64,000 nucleotides of DNA from an uncultured Nitrospirota bacterium (GCA_937139405.1 CAKZPV010000049.1:1-64000); one strand, 5' to 3'; shown: positions 26,273 through 36,107, numbered from the stretch's first letter. The notes: generated by a model from the sequence alone, not told the origin. Numbers and translations are program-made.

Positions 26273-27883
26273 ATGAGATATTGGCTTTCTAATAACCACC
26301 ACATTCCAGTAACGCCTGTAGGAGGATTGCTAAAAACCCTATTTTTAGCATTGGTGCTCCTGATCTGGGCAAGTCCAGTTCTCGCGTCAGCCAATTCTAC
26401 GATCATTGTGGGATCAAAAAACTTTTTAGAAAATCGACTACTGGCCGAAATGTTTGCGCAACTGATTGAGGCTCAAACCACCTTAACTGTCGAACGAAGA
26501 TTGGGGCTGGCCGGCACACAGATTTGCTTTCAAGCCTTAACGACTGGAGGCATTGACCTCTATCCTGAATATACCGGGACAGGTCTTGTCACCATTCTCG
26601 GTGAAACACCGATGCGTGATCCAGTGGCGGTCTTGAACAGAGTGCGCAGAGAATTTCGGCAACAGTGGAACCTGTGGTGGCTCGCACCACTAGGATTTGA
26701 TAACTCCTATGCCTTGGCTTTACGGCGAGATCGTGCGGATACGTTGAGCATCCGCACGATTACAGACCTGACAGAAGTCGCCCCACAACTGAAAGCTGCC
26801 TTTGGGTACGAATTCATTCAACGTGCCGACGGACTCCCAGGACTCAAACAACTGTATGGACTCCAATTTCGCAACGTGGTTGGGATGCAACAGTCCTTAA
26901 AATATCAAGCGACGGATGCCGGTGATGTGGATGTGCTGGATGTGTATACCACTGACGGCCGCTTGGCGGTGTACGACTTTATCATTTTGGAAGATGACCG
27001 CCAGTTTTTCCCTCCGTATGACGCCGCAGCGTTAGTCCGAGGAAAAACGTTGGAACAACACCCTGAATTGAGTAGGGTCTTGAGTCTCCTAACAAATGCC
27101 CTCAGTCCCGAACGCATGCAGGAATTAAATCTACGTATTCAAGAACAGGGAGAAGCAATACCCAATGTCGCATTCGACGCATTACGTGACTTACAGCTCG
27201 TCCAAAAAGGCAAATCCTCAGCCTCGACAACCCAACAGGATTCGACGTCATTGTTCAGCTATATGTGGGATAGACGAATGCCACTGCTGGTCCGTACTGG
27301 AGAACATTTAGGACTGGCAGGATTAGGGTTGCTGCTAGGCACGACGGTCGCCATCCCATTGGCCTTCCTTCTAGAACGCTGGCGAAAAGGTGCCGAAACC
27401 ATGATTCGTCTTATCGGCATGTCGCAAACCATTCCCTCGATTGCATTGCTCGCCTTTATGATTCCACTTTTTGGAGTGGGCGCATTGCCTGCAGTCATCG
27501 CGTTATGGATCTATTCTCTCTACCCAATTGTGCGGAATACGTATTCTGGTCTGCGCGATGCCGCACCAAGCGTCGTCGAAACTGGACGAGCACTAGGAAT
27601 GACCGAATGGCAAATTTTAAGATCAGTGCGGCTTCCTCTCGCAGCACCCACGATCATGGCTGGCATTCGAACGGCCGCCATTTGGACAGTAGGAACTGCG
27701 ACTCTTGCCGCATTTATTGGTGCTGGTGGATTAGGCGTCCCTATTGTTTCGGGGCTCCAATTAGCCGATGTCCATGTCATTCTGTCGGGGGCCATTCCCG
27801 CCACAATTTTGGCTTTGCTTGTTGATGGCCTGTTAGGTTGGATTGAATACATCCTACGACCACGAGGGCTAGAAACACCATAA
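26273..27883 (+). CDS. substrate-binding protein/permease fusion, EgtU-like with reversed domain order
   Basis: A 536-residue protein. A signal or anchor segment (about 20-40, LFLALVLLIWASPVLA) leads into an OpuAC/OsmF-type betaine-binding domain (about 43-310; VGSKNFLENRLLAEMF, GIDLYPEYTGTGL). A permease domain with five to six helices follows (about 340-530; the EAA-like loop AAPSVVETGRALGMTEWQIL). Quaternary-amine binding is known for this family. EgtU, the ergothioneine transporter subunit, also fuses both parts, but as I recall with permease first. Here the binding domain comes first. Location between egtB and egtD makes ergothioneine the leading candidate, with glycine betaine or choline as alternatives. 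Confidence 0.85.
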   Translation: MRYWLSNNHHIPVTPVGGLLKTLFLALVLLIWASPVLASANSTIIVGSKNFLENRLLAEMFAQLIEAQTTLTVERRLGLAGTQICFQALTTGGIDLYPEYTGTGLVTILGETPMRDPVAVLNRVRREFRQQWNLWWLAPLGFDNSYALALRRDRADTLSIRTITDLTEVAPQLKAAFGYEFIQRADGLPGLKQLYGLQFRNVVGMQQSLKYQATDAGDVDVLDVYTTDGRLAVYDFIILEDDRQFFPPYDAAALVRGKTLEQHPELSRVLSLLTNALSPERMQELNLRIQEQGEAIPNVAFDALRDLQLVQKGKSSASTTQQDSTSLFSYMWDRRMPLLVRTGEHLGLAGLGLLLGTTVAIPLAFLLERWRKGAETMIRLIGMSQTIPSIALLAFMIPLFGVGALPAVIALWIYSLYPIVRNTYSGLRDAAPSVVETGRALGMTEWQILRSVRLPLAAPTIMAGIRTAAIWTVGTATLAAFIGAGGLGVPIVSGLQLADVHVILSGAIPATILALLVDGLLGWIEYILRPRGLETP

Positions 27884-28165
27884 TAAAACTAGCCAGACAT
27901 TCTTCATCGACCTTAAACTTATTCTCTATTTTTTTGCTGAGCCCCACACCGCAATTGGTTGCATCAATCAGCCATGAGCGGTATAGTGTTATGAATTAAC
28001 ACTTCATATTTCATTTCTCGTCATCCCTTTCCTTGTACATTTTCCCATCTCAAATTTGCATGCCGTAATTCTATTCTTCAAAATACCTGATACACTCATC
28101 CTGCTCCAGCGCGAGATGACTTGATTCAACAACTGTGTATCTATTCTCGAACCTGGGAGGAGTGC

Positions 28166-29149
28166 ATGAATTCAGAAACTGAGGCATCGATTACAATTGA
28201 CGTACCGATCACACGAGAAGATCCTGACACCCTTGGGAAAATCGTCAAGACAGGTCTCCTTGCCAATCCAAAAACATTGCCATCTAAGTTATTTTATGAC
28301 GAGCGAGGCTCGACCCTCTTTGAACAAATTTGCGAATTGCCAGAATATTATCAAACACGAACCGAGCATCAATTGCTCATCAGCTGTGCAGACGAAATCG
28401 TCGCATTTAGCGAAGCCGAGGAACTCGTTGAATTAGGGTCGGGAGCCGCAACGAAAACTCGTGTGTTATTGGATGCCATGACAAAATCTGATCAGTTGCG
28501 TTATTTCGTGCCGTTTGATGTGGATGAAACCATTGTTCGCCGAGTCTCTGAAGAACTGGTTCAGGAATATCCTGGTCTTCAAATCCACGGCGTAGCAGGA
28601 GATTTCCTTGTTCATCTGGAACATATTCCTGAAGGTGGGAAGCGTCTTGTGGTCATTCTCGGAGGTACCATCGGCAATCTGCCGAAAATCGCAGCAAAAG
28701 ATTTCCTCACTGCGGTGAATACTGAAATGGCATCAGGAGATTTTTTCTTGTTAGGCGTCCAACTTATTACCGATCCTCACCGATTAGAAGCAGCCTATAA
28801 TGATCAACAAGGCATTACGGCAAAATTCAACAAGAATATTCTCCGAGTCCTTCGAAATCAACTGGGTGCTCAATGCGATCCAGACAATTTCAATCATGTC
28901 GCGCGCTATAATCCAGACTCCCACCGCATTGAAATGTGGTTACGATCTACTCAAGATCAAACACTGGATATTCCTGACTTAGACCTTTCTGTTTCTCTCA
29001 AAAAAGACGAAGAGATTCGCACTGAACTCAGTACGAAATATGATCGTCCCTTGGCAGAGGACCTACTCTCTTCATCGGGATTTGAGTTGGTCAAATGGTA
29101 CACTGATCCAAGTCAACTCATCGGTCTCGCGTTAGCCCGAAAACCCTAG
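28166..29149 (+). CDS. egtD: L-histidine N-alpha-methyltransferase EgtD
   Basis: EgtD trimethylates histidine to hercynine, the substrate of EgtB. The 327-residue protein has the family start LPSKLFYDERGSTLFEQICE followed by LPEYYQTRTEHQLL, the SAM motif VELGSGAATKTRVLLDAM, FVPFDVDE, and VVILGGTIGNLP. The start is ATG 28166, with GGGAGGAG 5 bp upstream; a longer frame from TTG 28121 lacks a ribosome-binding site. It lies 280 bp downstream of the transporter gene, so it may have its own promoter, and 89 bp before the PLP-enzyme gene. Confidence 0.95.
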   Translation: MNSETEASITIDVPITREDPDTLGKIVKTGLLANPKTLPSKLFYDERGSTLFEQICELPEYYQTRTEHQLLISCADEIVAFSEAEELVELGSGAATKTRVLLDAMTKSDQLRYFVPFDVDETIVRRVSEELVQEYPGLQIHGVAGDFLVHLEHIPEGGKRLVVILGGTIGNLPKIAAKDFLTAVNTEMASGDFFLLGVQLITDPHRLEAAYNDQQGITAKFNKNILRVLRNQLGAQCDPDNFNHVARYNPDSHRIEMWLRSTQDQTLDIPDLDLSVSLKKDEEIRTELSTKYDRPLAEDLLSSSGFELVKWYTDPSQLIGLALARKP

Positions 29150-29238
29150 CCTGCAAATGATTCCTTCCGTCTGACGTTTCTCTTGGGACAAATGTCTTTC
29201 TTCGGCAAGCACGTCGCTCAATACTTCCCAACGCAGCC

Positions 29239-30312
29239 ATGATTTATCTTAATGTCGCAGGGCTTTTCCCATTCAACCAAGCAGTACAACAGGAAGTTGC
29301 AAATACACTAGAACAGTTTAGCCGGCTGCTCTATTCTGAGGAAGGCATTTATTATTATCGGGAGACTATGCAGCGCTGTCGAAAAAACGTTGCCCAATGG
29401 TTACATGTCGCGAACCCTGAATCCGTGGCTTTTGCGCCAAATGCCACCACCGCCAGTTGGCTGGTCTTATCTCGCATTCATTGGCAATCAGAAGACCACA
29501 TCCTTACGACGACTCATGAAAACTCTACGGTCCTGAAGGAAATCCTAGGTCTACAGACTCAGGGTGTGCAGGTACATACGCTTGACCCAACATCCCCCAC
29601 GGAATTAGAAAATGAGATAGAACACTACCTCGCGTCCCAACAAGTTCGAGCAATAGTCATCAGTCATGTCTCACATATCGATGGACGAATATTCCCTATT
29701 GAGCGCATAGCTAAACTTGCCCATGCCCATGACGCCTTCTTAATTGTCGATGGGGCACAGGCCGTCGGACACATCCCCATCAACTTTGAGCGCTGGCAAC
29801 CCTATGCCTACTTTTTCCCTGGGCATAAATGGTGTGCAGGACCAATGGGGACAGGTGCACTTATCCTAGGGGAACGATTTATGGAGCGCGATGCATTAGG
29901 TCGTGATAAGAAGCAGGAACACTGGCAACCTCTTTGGGCAGACTTTGAACTAGGAACGCAAAACATTGGATTGATAGCCGGGTTGGCCAAAGCCTGCCTG
30001 ATCAAACAAGAAGACGGACTCAAGACCAACAGGTTAGAACAGATCCGAGAAGAAATTCAGCAGAATTTATCAAAGATTTCTCAATTCAAAATCTTGGAAT
30101 GGGATGGACCACATAGTCCTGGAATTTTGTCTTTTACCTTTCTCGACAAACAAACTGAATCACAACTTCAGTCCAAATCAGACGACATGACCTGGAAAAC
30201 CTTCTCTCTTCCAAAGAATCCCTCACAAACAGGCATACGTCTCTCATGGTCTTCCGACATTACCAAAACAGAAGTAGAATATTTTTTCAATCTTCTTCAA
30301 AGCAGCCTTTGA
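29239..30312 (+). CDS. class V aminotransferase-fold PLP enzyme, EgtE-like C-S lyase candidate
   Basis: A 357-residue fold-type I PLP protein of the cysteine desulfurase/isopenicillin epimerase group. The cofactor Asp is in LIVDGAQAVGH and the Schiff-base Lys in FFPGHKWCAGPMGTG; NATTASWLV binds the phosphate. In ergothioneine synthesis EgtE cleaves the sulfoxide made by EgtB to yield the thiol. Position right after egtD supports that role, but class V proteins are diverse and sequence alone does not fix the reaction. The C-terminal domain is somewhat short. Confidence 0.8.
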   Translation: MIYLNVAGLFPFNQAVQQEVANTLEQFSRLLYSEEGIYYYRETMQRCRKNVAQWLHVANPESVAFAPNATTASWLVLSRIHWQSEDHILTTTHENSTVLKEILGLQTQGVQVHTLDPTSPTELENEIEHYLASQQVRAIVISHVSHIDGRIFPIERIAKLAHAHDAFLIVDGAQAVGHIPINFERWQPYAYFFPGHKWCAGPMGTGALILGERFMERDALGRDKKQEHWQPLWADFELGTQNIGLIAGLAKACLIKQEDGLKTNRLEQIREEIQQNLSKISQFKILEWDGPHSPGILSFTFLDKQTESQLQSKSDDMTWKTFSLPKNPSQTGIRLSWSSDITKTEVEYFFNLLQSSL

Positions 30313-31111
30313 GCCTTCAGGCAATCAACAAAAAAGTAGAGCCATCGATTCCAATCTTGTATTCCCTCTTGCTACATATCATTACGCCAACTCCAGCTCC
30401 TGTGAGATAACTCATTCTCTCTAACCTTTCAACTTTGCGTGTTCCATTCTGGAATACCCAGCCCAGCCATGGGTAAGATATCAAAACTTGGTCGGCTATC
30501 TAAGCTGACTACCGTGTTACTATCGTTTCGACCCTCAGCGATGATTCCGCGTTGTTATCACTACACAATACATTCGACCATGGTGATAGATCGTGCAAGA
30601 TCGAGAAATAATAATAATATACAGAAAAAGATACAGAAGTTATCAAATTAGATAACAATCTACGAGTGTCAAGATCTAGAATTCTCATCATGATTGAAAT
30701 ATGAAACCACCAATCTATAAAGAATTCAGAGGCCGAGTGAGATCAAAAAATTGCCTTCAAGAACAGAAAGCCTTACAGATTTAGAAATAGTACAGCCCCC
30801 ATTCCTCAGGCATTCTTTCGTATACCTGCAAGAAGCTAATGTAGAGCACATGCCGGTCGCAATAAAACACATATCCTATCCTGAGAATTCTTCATTCTTT
30901 GCCAGACAATCTTTCTCTCTGCATATCTTATTCAATGAACACTTCTCAATCAGAATGTACCCCAAGTCTTATGTTTTTGAAATCCACCAAAAACTCTAAA
31001 AGCCTCATCGCATAATGCCACTAGAACGTTGGAACACCTAGATCTGTTGACTTCAGGTCCAACCTCAGGCCTCAACAAGATGAAAACAATGGTCTTGAAC
31101 ATATGAGCACT
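30313..31111. other. gene-poor stretch of about 800 bp
   Basis: Downstream of the EgtE-like gene. Short open frames on both strands have odd composition and no ribosome-binding sites. The stretch is AT-rich in places (30601-30720). I see no tRNA, CRISPR or insertion-sequence end. It may hold remnants too decayed to recognise. Confidence 0.5.
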
Positions 31112-31306
31112 TTATTGAATAAGAAAAGCCTCGGAAGCCCGCCGTGCATGACGACGACGGCGCTGACGCAAAGGCTCTTCTTCGTAATCAATTCCTTCCA
31201 AAAAGCGTAACGCACGACTGATGCTTCGGATATCAACGTTATCATCGTACTCATCTTGTTCCGCTAACATTCCTTGCAGTTGATTGGGATGAAAGAAATA
31301 GCTCAT
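31112..31306 (-). CDS. small acidic/basic protein of unknown function
   Basis: A 64-residue protein with an excellent ribosome-binding site (AGGAGG 7 bp before the ATG). It begins MSYFFHPNQLQGMLAEQDE, has an acidic middle (DEYDDNVD) and ends in a strongly basic run (RQRRRRHARR). No signal peptide or membrane segment. It resembles nothing I can name; the charge split suggests nucleic-acid or protein binding. It is flanked by gene-poor DNA. Confidence 0.65.
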   Translation of the reverse strand: MSYFFHPNQLQGMLAEQDEYDDNVDIRSISRALRFLEGIDYEEEPLRQRRRRHARRASEAFLIQ

Positions 31307-32061
31307 GATGTTGTCCTCCTGGTAATAATGTAAATCAAGAATGGCTGCTTATCTATAACGTAAAGCAAACGTCATACCAGGGTTCAAACAATGAGGAATA
31401 ATTTATATACCATTGAAGTTTCGACATTTTTGAAGTTCACAGTCTATTTAGCAACTTTCTAGACATTAAAATTATTAGAAATGAAATTCTAGTTATTGAA
31501 AACTAGGGCGATACGTTGTATCCAAGCGAAACAGTCAGGCCTCCTTTCCAAAAAACATATTGAGCTCAGGGACTCCCTTCCGATGACGTTTGCTAGAGGT
31601 GGACTCTTCAGACTATTTCCTAATTCTTGCGAAATAGCTCGAAGAACACGGTCTCTGTGATTTTGGAAGAAAGGAGCTAAGGTATATGTGAGCAATTTGC
31701 CAGATAAAACCGAATCTGCTTGTACTTGAATGAAGGTACGGAAAATTTACCGGCTTGAACCTTCCCGGACTGTCAAACAGTCGGTCGATTCTTCTGACAA
31801 GCCCTACGACTCAAAATGTGCTCGGAGAATACATCGGCAGAAGGCCGTACTGAGAAGTAACAGAGGTTTTCAAATTGCTGTCCGTGCCAACTATCTTGAA
31901 AAGATATTTGACGATATCTTTTGCCATGACTAAATATGGCATTATTATTGCTTATTTCATAAAATACTCGAGTTTCTGAAAAAAATGCTGTTTTTTGCAG
32001 TTTATCTCCCACATAGTGATGGGAGAATGGAACACTTTCTTTAAAAAAGGCGTAATGAACG
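31307..32061. other. gene-poor stretch between two small genes
   Basis: About 750 bp, AT-rich, with no open frame of convincing composition. A minus-strand frame across 31773-32177 overlaps the small plus-strand gene at 32062 and has no ribosome-binding site, so I treat it as a shadow. Promoters of the flanking genes should lie here. Confidence 0.45.
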
Positions 32062-32232
32062 ATGGTTGAACAACCCACTAAGAAGCCCCAGCCAAAAAAT
32101 CTCCCTACATGGTGGAACCGAGGTCCTTTAGGATTAGTTGAAGAATGGGAAAACCGAGTTTCGGATGAAGAAATCACTCGCCGACAAGATCGCTGGCGAC
32201 CTGCTTCCTCTCCTAATGCTAAACCGCGTTAA
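32062..32232 (+). CDS. possible small protein (56 residues)
   Basis: A short open frame, MVEQPTKKPQPKNLPTWW then an acidic helix (GLVEEWENRVSDEEITRRQD) and a basic Pro/Ser tail. The even, protein-like composition and Trp content speak for a real gene; the ribosome-binding site (AAGGCG) is weak and I know no relative. It reads away from the caspase-like gene, which is convergent. Confidence 0.45.
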   Translation: MVEQPTKKPQPKNLPTWWNRGPLGLVEEWENRVSDEEITRRQDRWRPASSPNAKPR

Positions 32233-32469
32233 GTTTCAAAATCCACGCCGTTTCGCTTGCCATTCTTAAGATAATAAGCCATTTTTGGCTTATCCTGCGG
32301 ATAAACCCTAGAATTCTCTCCAAACTTAGTACATGACAGGAGCAGAGAGATGCGCTCCTACGAATTGACTAACGTGATTCCTCAAAACACTATCAAAAAT
32401 ATTCTTGAATCGTCGGAAAAATGAGTAATGAGGGCAATGACGATGCGAGCCGCATCGAAATTTAAAGAT

Positions 32470-34716
32470 TTAGCTTTGGTGGGGAATAAAGATGAAGTCG
32501 CCAAGACTTTCATGGCCGGCAAACTGTAATGGCCAATAGGTGGGAACCTGCTCCATATCGTATCGTCCAGAAGCCTGAACAACCCGAGTCCGAACGGCCA
32601 AGAACAGACGTTCTGTTTCCAAGATAGTTTGATTCTCTGTTAATACATTTAAAAATGCACCCGTAAACACCGAATGTCCACCTTGCCCGACATCAAGAAC
32701 AGGTTGTTCTCCTCCTGAAGTAAGTGCCGTACGCACACGCTTTTTCGCAATAGTTTTCAACATGGTCATGCGCGCTTCATTTGAAAGCCCAGGGCGAAGT
32801 TTTGCCAAGCTCGACCGCGTCAATTTCCCAGCAAAACAAGAATCAGCCACGACAAGAATGTGTTTAGCAGACATCAACTCCAGCAGATCCGTAATACTGG
32901 GCGTGAGAATCCATTGCGAGGTATCATCGATTTCTGCATCAACAGGTATCCAGTAGCCACGATCAATATCCTTCTCTAAATGACCGTGCCCTGCATAGTA
33001 GACCAGAAGGTTATCATTCTCCTTAAGGTTTTTCCGCAGGGTATTGAGCCCCTTTAGAATATCGCGTCGTGTCGCGTCTTTAATAAAGGTCACCTTGAAC
33101 TCATAACGAGACTCAAGAATATCCGCTACCGCTTGAGCGTCAGAAACAGCATTGTGTAAAGGACTCCAATGTTGATAGCGATTGTTACCAATTACCAAGG
33201 CATGGTAATTCCCAAACACCTCCATATCTTCTTCAGATACTGTTGGGGCAGAGACAACAGTCTTGCCAGCCACCAGCATAACCTTTTTTGCCGCCCGTTT
33301 ATTTTGAATATCAACGGCAAGGATTTGAATCGGAAGTGTATCTTGAGCTCCCCGCAACGGCGGGAAGTCCATCGTGAAAACACCTTCTTCATCCACTTGA
33401 ACCGCCCGGCCATTCATCGTAAGAATTCGCAGGCCAGCTGCCGCTAAAACACGGCCAGAAATTTGGCGTGAGACGCCGATAGGGACGGCTATGCTCTGGG
33501 GACCTTTCACAACTTTAATGCCCCTAGTTACCGCGAGAGGCGGATCGATAATTTCAATGCTGGGTCCCTCAAAGCCCAAATCCACTGCTGGGGCCTGTTC
33601 CAACTCATGCGCCTGTTGAGTCGCTTCTTTTTCTAACAAGGCAATCTGTGCATGAAGTTGCGTCACTTCTTCATCTCGTTCACTGACAACAGCCTGCTGA
33701 TTTTCCAGCTGCAGACGAATGCCCTCCAGTTCCTGCTCCATTTGTATATGAGTGGGATCTTGTTGGGATTTCGCCAGTATTTGCTCCAATTCCTTAATGC
33801 GCTTTTGGCTGCCCTGTGCAGTCGTCGATTCTTGGGTGAGACGCGCTTTCAATTCCTGGAGCTCCTGTTGAGCCAGCTCATGCTGCGTGTGTTTAGGGCC
33901 AACCTGTTGTTGTAACTCATCATACTGCGCTTGGAGAGAGTCTAATTTTTTCCGTTCGACCTGAGACTCTGATGACCGCTGACGAAGCTGTTTCCGTAGT
34001 CCAGTCAGCTCTTGGGTGATTTCTTCAATATGGTCGTGCAACTGATGAATCTCAAGTTCTTTCGCGCTGAGAGTCTTCTCTAAGTCTTTGATACGACTTT
34101 TGGCTTCCTCATTCAGCAGCATGGAAAGATCAGCTTCACCCATGCCTGAGGCTTTCGCATACCACTTTGAAGCGGTTGCAGGATTCTTGGACACTCCTGA
34201 CCCTGTTTCATACAAACGTCCGAGATTCATCGCGGCTTGACGATGTCCTTGCTCCGCAGCTTTTTGGTACCAAACTGCTGCAAGCGTATAATCTGGCTTA
34301 CCTTTCGGACCTTTTTCATAAATGGTGCCGACATAATATTGGGATTTGGCGTCACCCTCCTGGGCCGCATCAAGCCATAATTTCAAGGATGTTTGGTAAT
34401 CAGCACGATCTGAAAGGGTATATTCACCACCACGAATGGCACAGTCCTGGGCGGTAACCCGAGTCGGCCGCCGAGCAGTCACAAACGTCACATGGGTCCC
34501 GAGACGGCGCATTTGACCTGGAAGCAAACAGTCAACCGTCATAAAATCATCAGAACCTGCAGCTGAAACCACAGAGGATGAATCTTCAGCCCCTTCGCCA
34601 ACAACAGAATCTTGCCCCGACTGTCCTGCACACCCGGATAGCAAACAAATATTCAACAAAGCCAACAATATAGGGCTAATCATATTCTTTACAGAGGGAT
34701 ATTCGGATTTCAGCAT
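32470..34716 (-). CDS. caspase-like (peptidase C14) lipoprotein with Sel1 repeats and coiled coil
   Basis: A 748-residue protein. A lipobox LLSGC at about residue 26-30 predicts lipid anchoring. Two or three Sel1-type repeats follow (QYYVGTIYEKG, AAMNLGRLYETGSG; about 120-190), then a long coiled coil (about 200-370), a small beta domain, and a C-terminal caspase fold (about 505-740). The catalytic dyad is visible: His in YYAGHGH (about 576) and Cys in VVADSCFAGKL (about 626). It should cleave proteins after a specific residue, probably in the periplasm or outer envelope; the substrate is unknown. Divergent from the outer-membrane barrel gene at 34887. Confidence 0.88.
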   Translation of the reverse strand: MLKSEYPSVKNMISPILLALLNICLLSGCAGQSGQDSVVGEGAEDSSSVVSAAGSDDFMTVDCLLPGQMRRLGTHVTFVTARRPTRVTAQDCAIRGGEYTLSDRADYQTSLKLWLDAAQEGDAKSQYYVGTIYEKGPKGKPDYTLAAVWYQKAAEQGHRQAAMNLGRLYETGSGVSKNPATASKWYAKASGMGEADLSMLLNEEAKSRIKDLEKTLSAKELEIHQLHDHIEEITQELTGLRKQLRQRSSESQVERKKLDSLQAQYDELQQQVGPKHTQHELAQQELQELKARLTQESTTAQGSQKRIKELEQILAKSQQDPTHIQMEQELEGIRLQLENQQAVVSERDEEVTQLHAQIALLEKEATQQAHELEQAPAVDLGFEGPSIEIIDPPLAVTRGIKVVKGPQSIAVPIGVSRQISGRVLAAAGLRILTMNGRAVQVDEEGVFTMDFPPLRGAQDTLPIQILAVDIQNKRAAKKVMLVAGKTVVSAPTVSEEDMEVFGNYHALVIGNNRYQHWSPLHNAVSDAQAVADILESRYEFKVTFIKDATRRDILKGLNTLRKNLKENDNLLVYYAGHGHLEKDIDRGYWIPVDAEIDDTSQWILTPSITDLLELMSAKHILVVADSCFAGKLTRSSLAKLRPGLSNEARMTMLKTIAKKRVRTALTSGGEQPVLDVGQGGHSVFTGAFLNVLTENQTILETERLFLAVRTRVVQASGRYDMEQVPTYWPLQFAGHESLGDFIFIPHQS

Positions 34717-34886
34717 TCTTTAAACACCTCCGCTAGATTGGGAAAATAAGTGTACTTGTTATTGGCAAATCTATCAATACAAGCCTGAAGAATATATTGC
34801 CATGAAGTTCAGGACACTTTATAATCGACAGCTTTTGTAGGCAGCAAGTTGGGGAGAAATAGCGAAAATAATAATGGAGGTCGTGA

Positions 34887-36107
34887 ATGAGTATGATAAA
34901 ACTATTATCTAATCGCGTTCTGCTAGCCTTTGCTCTTGTTGCAACTGTGGGGCTGCCTTCTCAAGCACTTGCAGCAACAACATTAGATCAGGCGGTAGCC
35001 AATCAGCTTGACTTAGACTGTCAAGTCTTAACCAATAATGCGGGAGGGTCAGTACCAGGCTTGGAACCAGATTTAGCCAACATTTGCGATGCTCCTGGTG
35101 GTAGCGGAGTCGGGGGTGCCAGCGGAGGAGGCACTGGCTCTGCTCAATCTCTGGGCGCAACAGTTGAAAATCGTCGCCAAGATAGACTGGAAGGAAAACC
35201 AACTGGGAATCAAGCGACCCTTAGCTTGCCCAGCGGATTGGGACTCTTCATTACCGGTAATATAGAGGCCTTGGATAGAGATCAAACCACATTTGGTGAT
35301 GGATTCGATTCAACTGTGTTAGGGGCTACAGCTGGAGCAGACTTTCGGTTCAGTAACATGTTCTTAGCCGGCGGTGCATTTAATTATGGTAATCGAAATG
35401 GCGATTTTGACAATGGTGGAGATTTCAATACAAATTCTTACGGGGGATTGATTTATGGGTCTTTCATGCCCATATCAGCCATGTTCCTAGATGTCAGTTT
35501 GGGCTACACCAGACATAACTATAAGGTGCATAGGGAAGTTTTATATCAGAATCTTGGCACTACAATATTCCCCGGCACTCCCAAAAGTAATTCCGATGGA
35601 AATGAATTTGCTATCAGAGCTGTTACAGGCTATGACCACACCATGGGAATGGTGACGGTTGGTCCCCGGGTAGGAGTGAACTATTCCCACCTTTCAATTG
35701 ATGGTTATAAAGAGAGCGGCGGGAGCGGGCTTGCACTGAAATATGAAGATCAGACTGTGAAATCTCTTCAGACCACAGTAGGACTTCAAGGTTCAATGGC
35801 CATCAATACCTCCTATGGTGTCTGGGTTCCGCAAGCGACGGCAGATTATGTGCATGAATTTGAGAATGATCAGCGATCCATAGACGTCCAATTTGCTGGA
35901 GACAACCGCGCAGAGGCCCCAGGTGGGGTCTCGAAATTCTCTTTTAACAACGACAAACCCGATCGAGATTTTTTCAACTTGGGCATTGGGACAGTATTGG
36001 TTCTGTCCAATGGGATCCAACCCTTTATCAATTTCAGAGCATTGGTAGGACATAGCCAATTCGATAACTATGCTGGAACGATTGGTTTGCGAATTGAAGG
36101 CAGCTAA
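34887..36107 (+). CDS. autotransporter-type outer-membrane beta-barrel protein
   Basis: A 406-residue exported protein. The signal peptide (about 1-29, ending SQALA) is followed by a short Gly-rich segment and a barrel (about 125-406) with alternating strands such as GLGLFITGNIEAL, FRFSNMFLAGGAFNYG and DVSLGYTRHNY, ending in a final strand IGLRIEG. It resembles the autotransporter beta-domain family but has almost no passenger. Pore or adhesin functions are both possible. GGAG lies 7-10 bp before the ATG at 34887; M3 is an alternative. A strong terminator follows. Confidence 0.8.
   Translation: MSMIKLLSNRVLLAFALVATVGLPSQALAATTLDQAVANQLDLDCQVLTNNAGGSVPGLEPDLANICDAPGGSGVGGASGGGTGSAQSLGATVENRRQDRLEGKPTGNQATLSLPSGLGLFITGNIEALDRDQTTFGDGFDSTVLGATAGADFRFSNMFLAGGAFNYGNRNGDFDNGGDFNTNSYGGLIYGSFMPISAMFLDVSLGYTRHNYKVHREVLYQNLGTTIFPGTPKSNSDGNEFAIRAVTGYDHTMGMVTVGPRVGVNYSHLSIDGYKESGGSGLALKYEDQTVKSLQTTVGLQGSMAINTSYGVWVPQATADYVHEFENDQRSIDVQFAGDNRAEAPGGVSKFSFNNDKPDRDFFNLGIGTVLVLSNGIQPFINFRALVGHSQFDNYAGTIGLRIEGS

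Noticed and set aside
28121-28165. TTG start 45 bp upstream for egtD
   Set aside because: No ribosome-binding site; GGGAGGAG lies directly before ATG 28166, where the homologous N-terminus fits.
30751-30999. 82-codon plus-strand frame after the EgtE-like gene
   Set aside because: No ribosome-binding site and no protein-like pattern; likely chance.
31773-32177. 134-codon minus-strand frame
   Set aside because: No ribosome-binding site, odd composition (His/Phe/Ser-rich), and it overlaps a more plausible small plus-strand gene.
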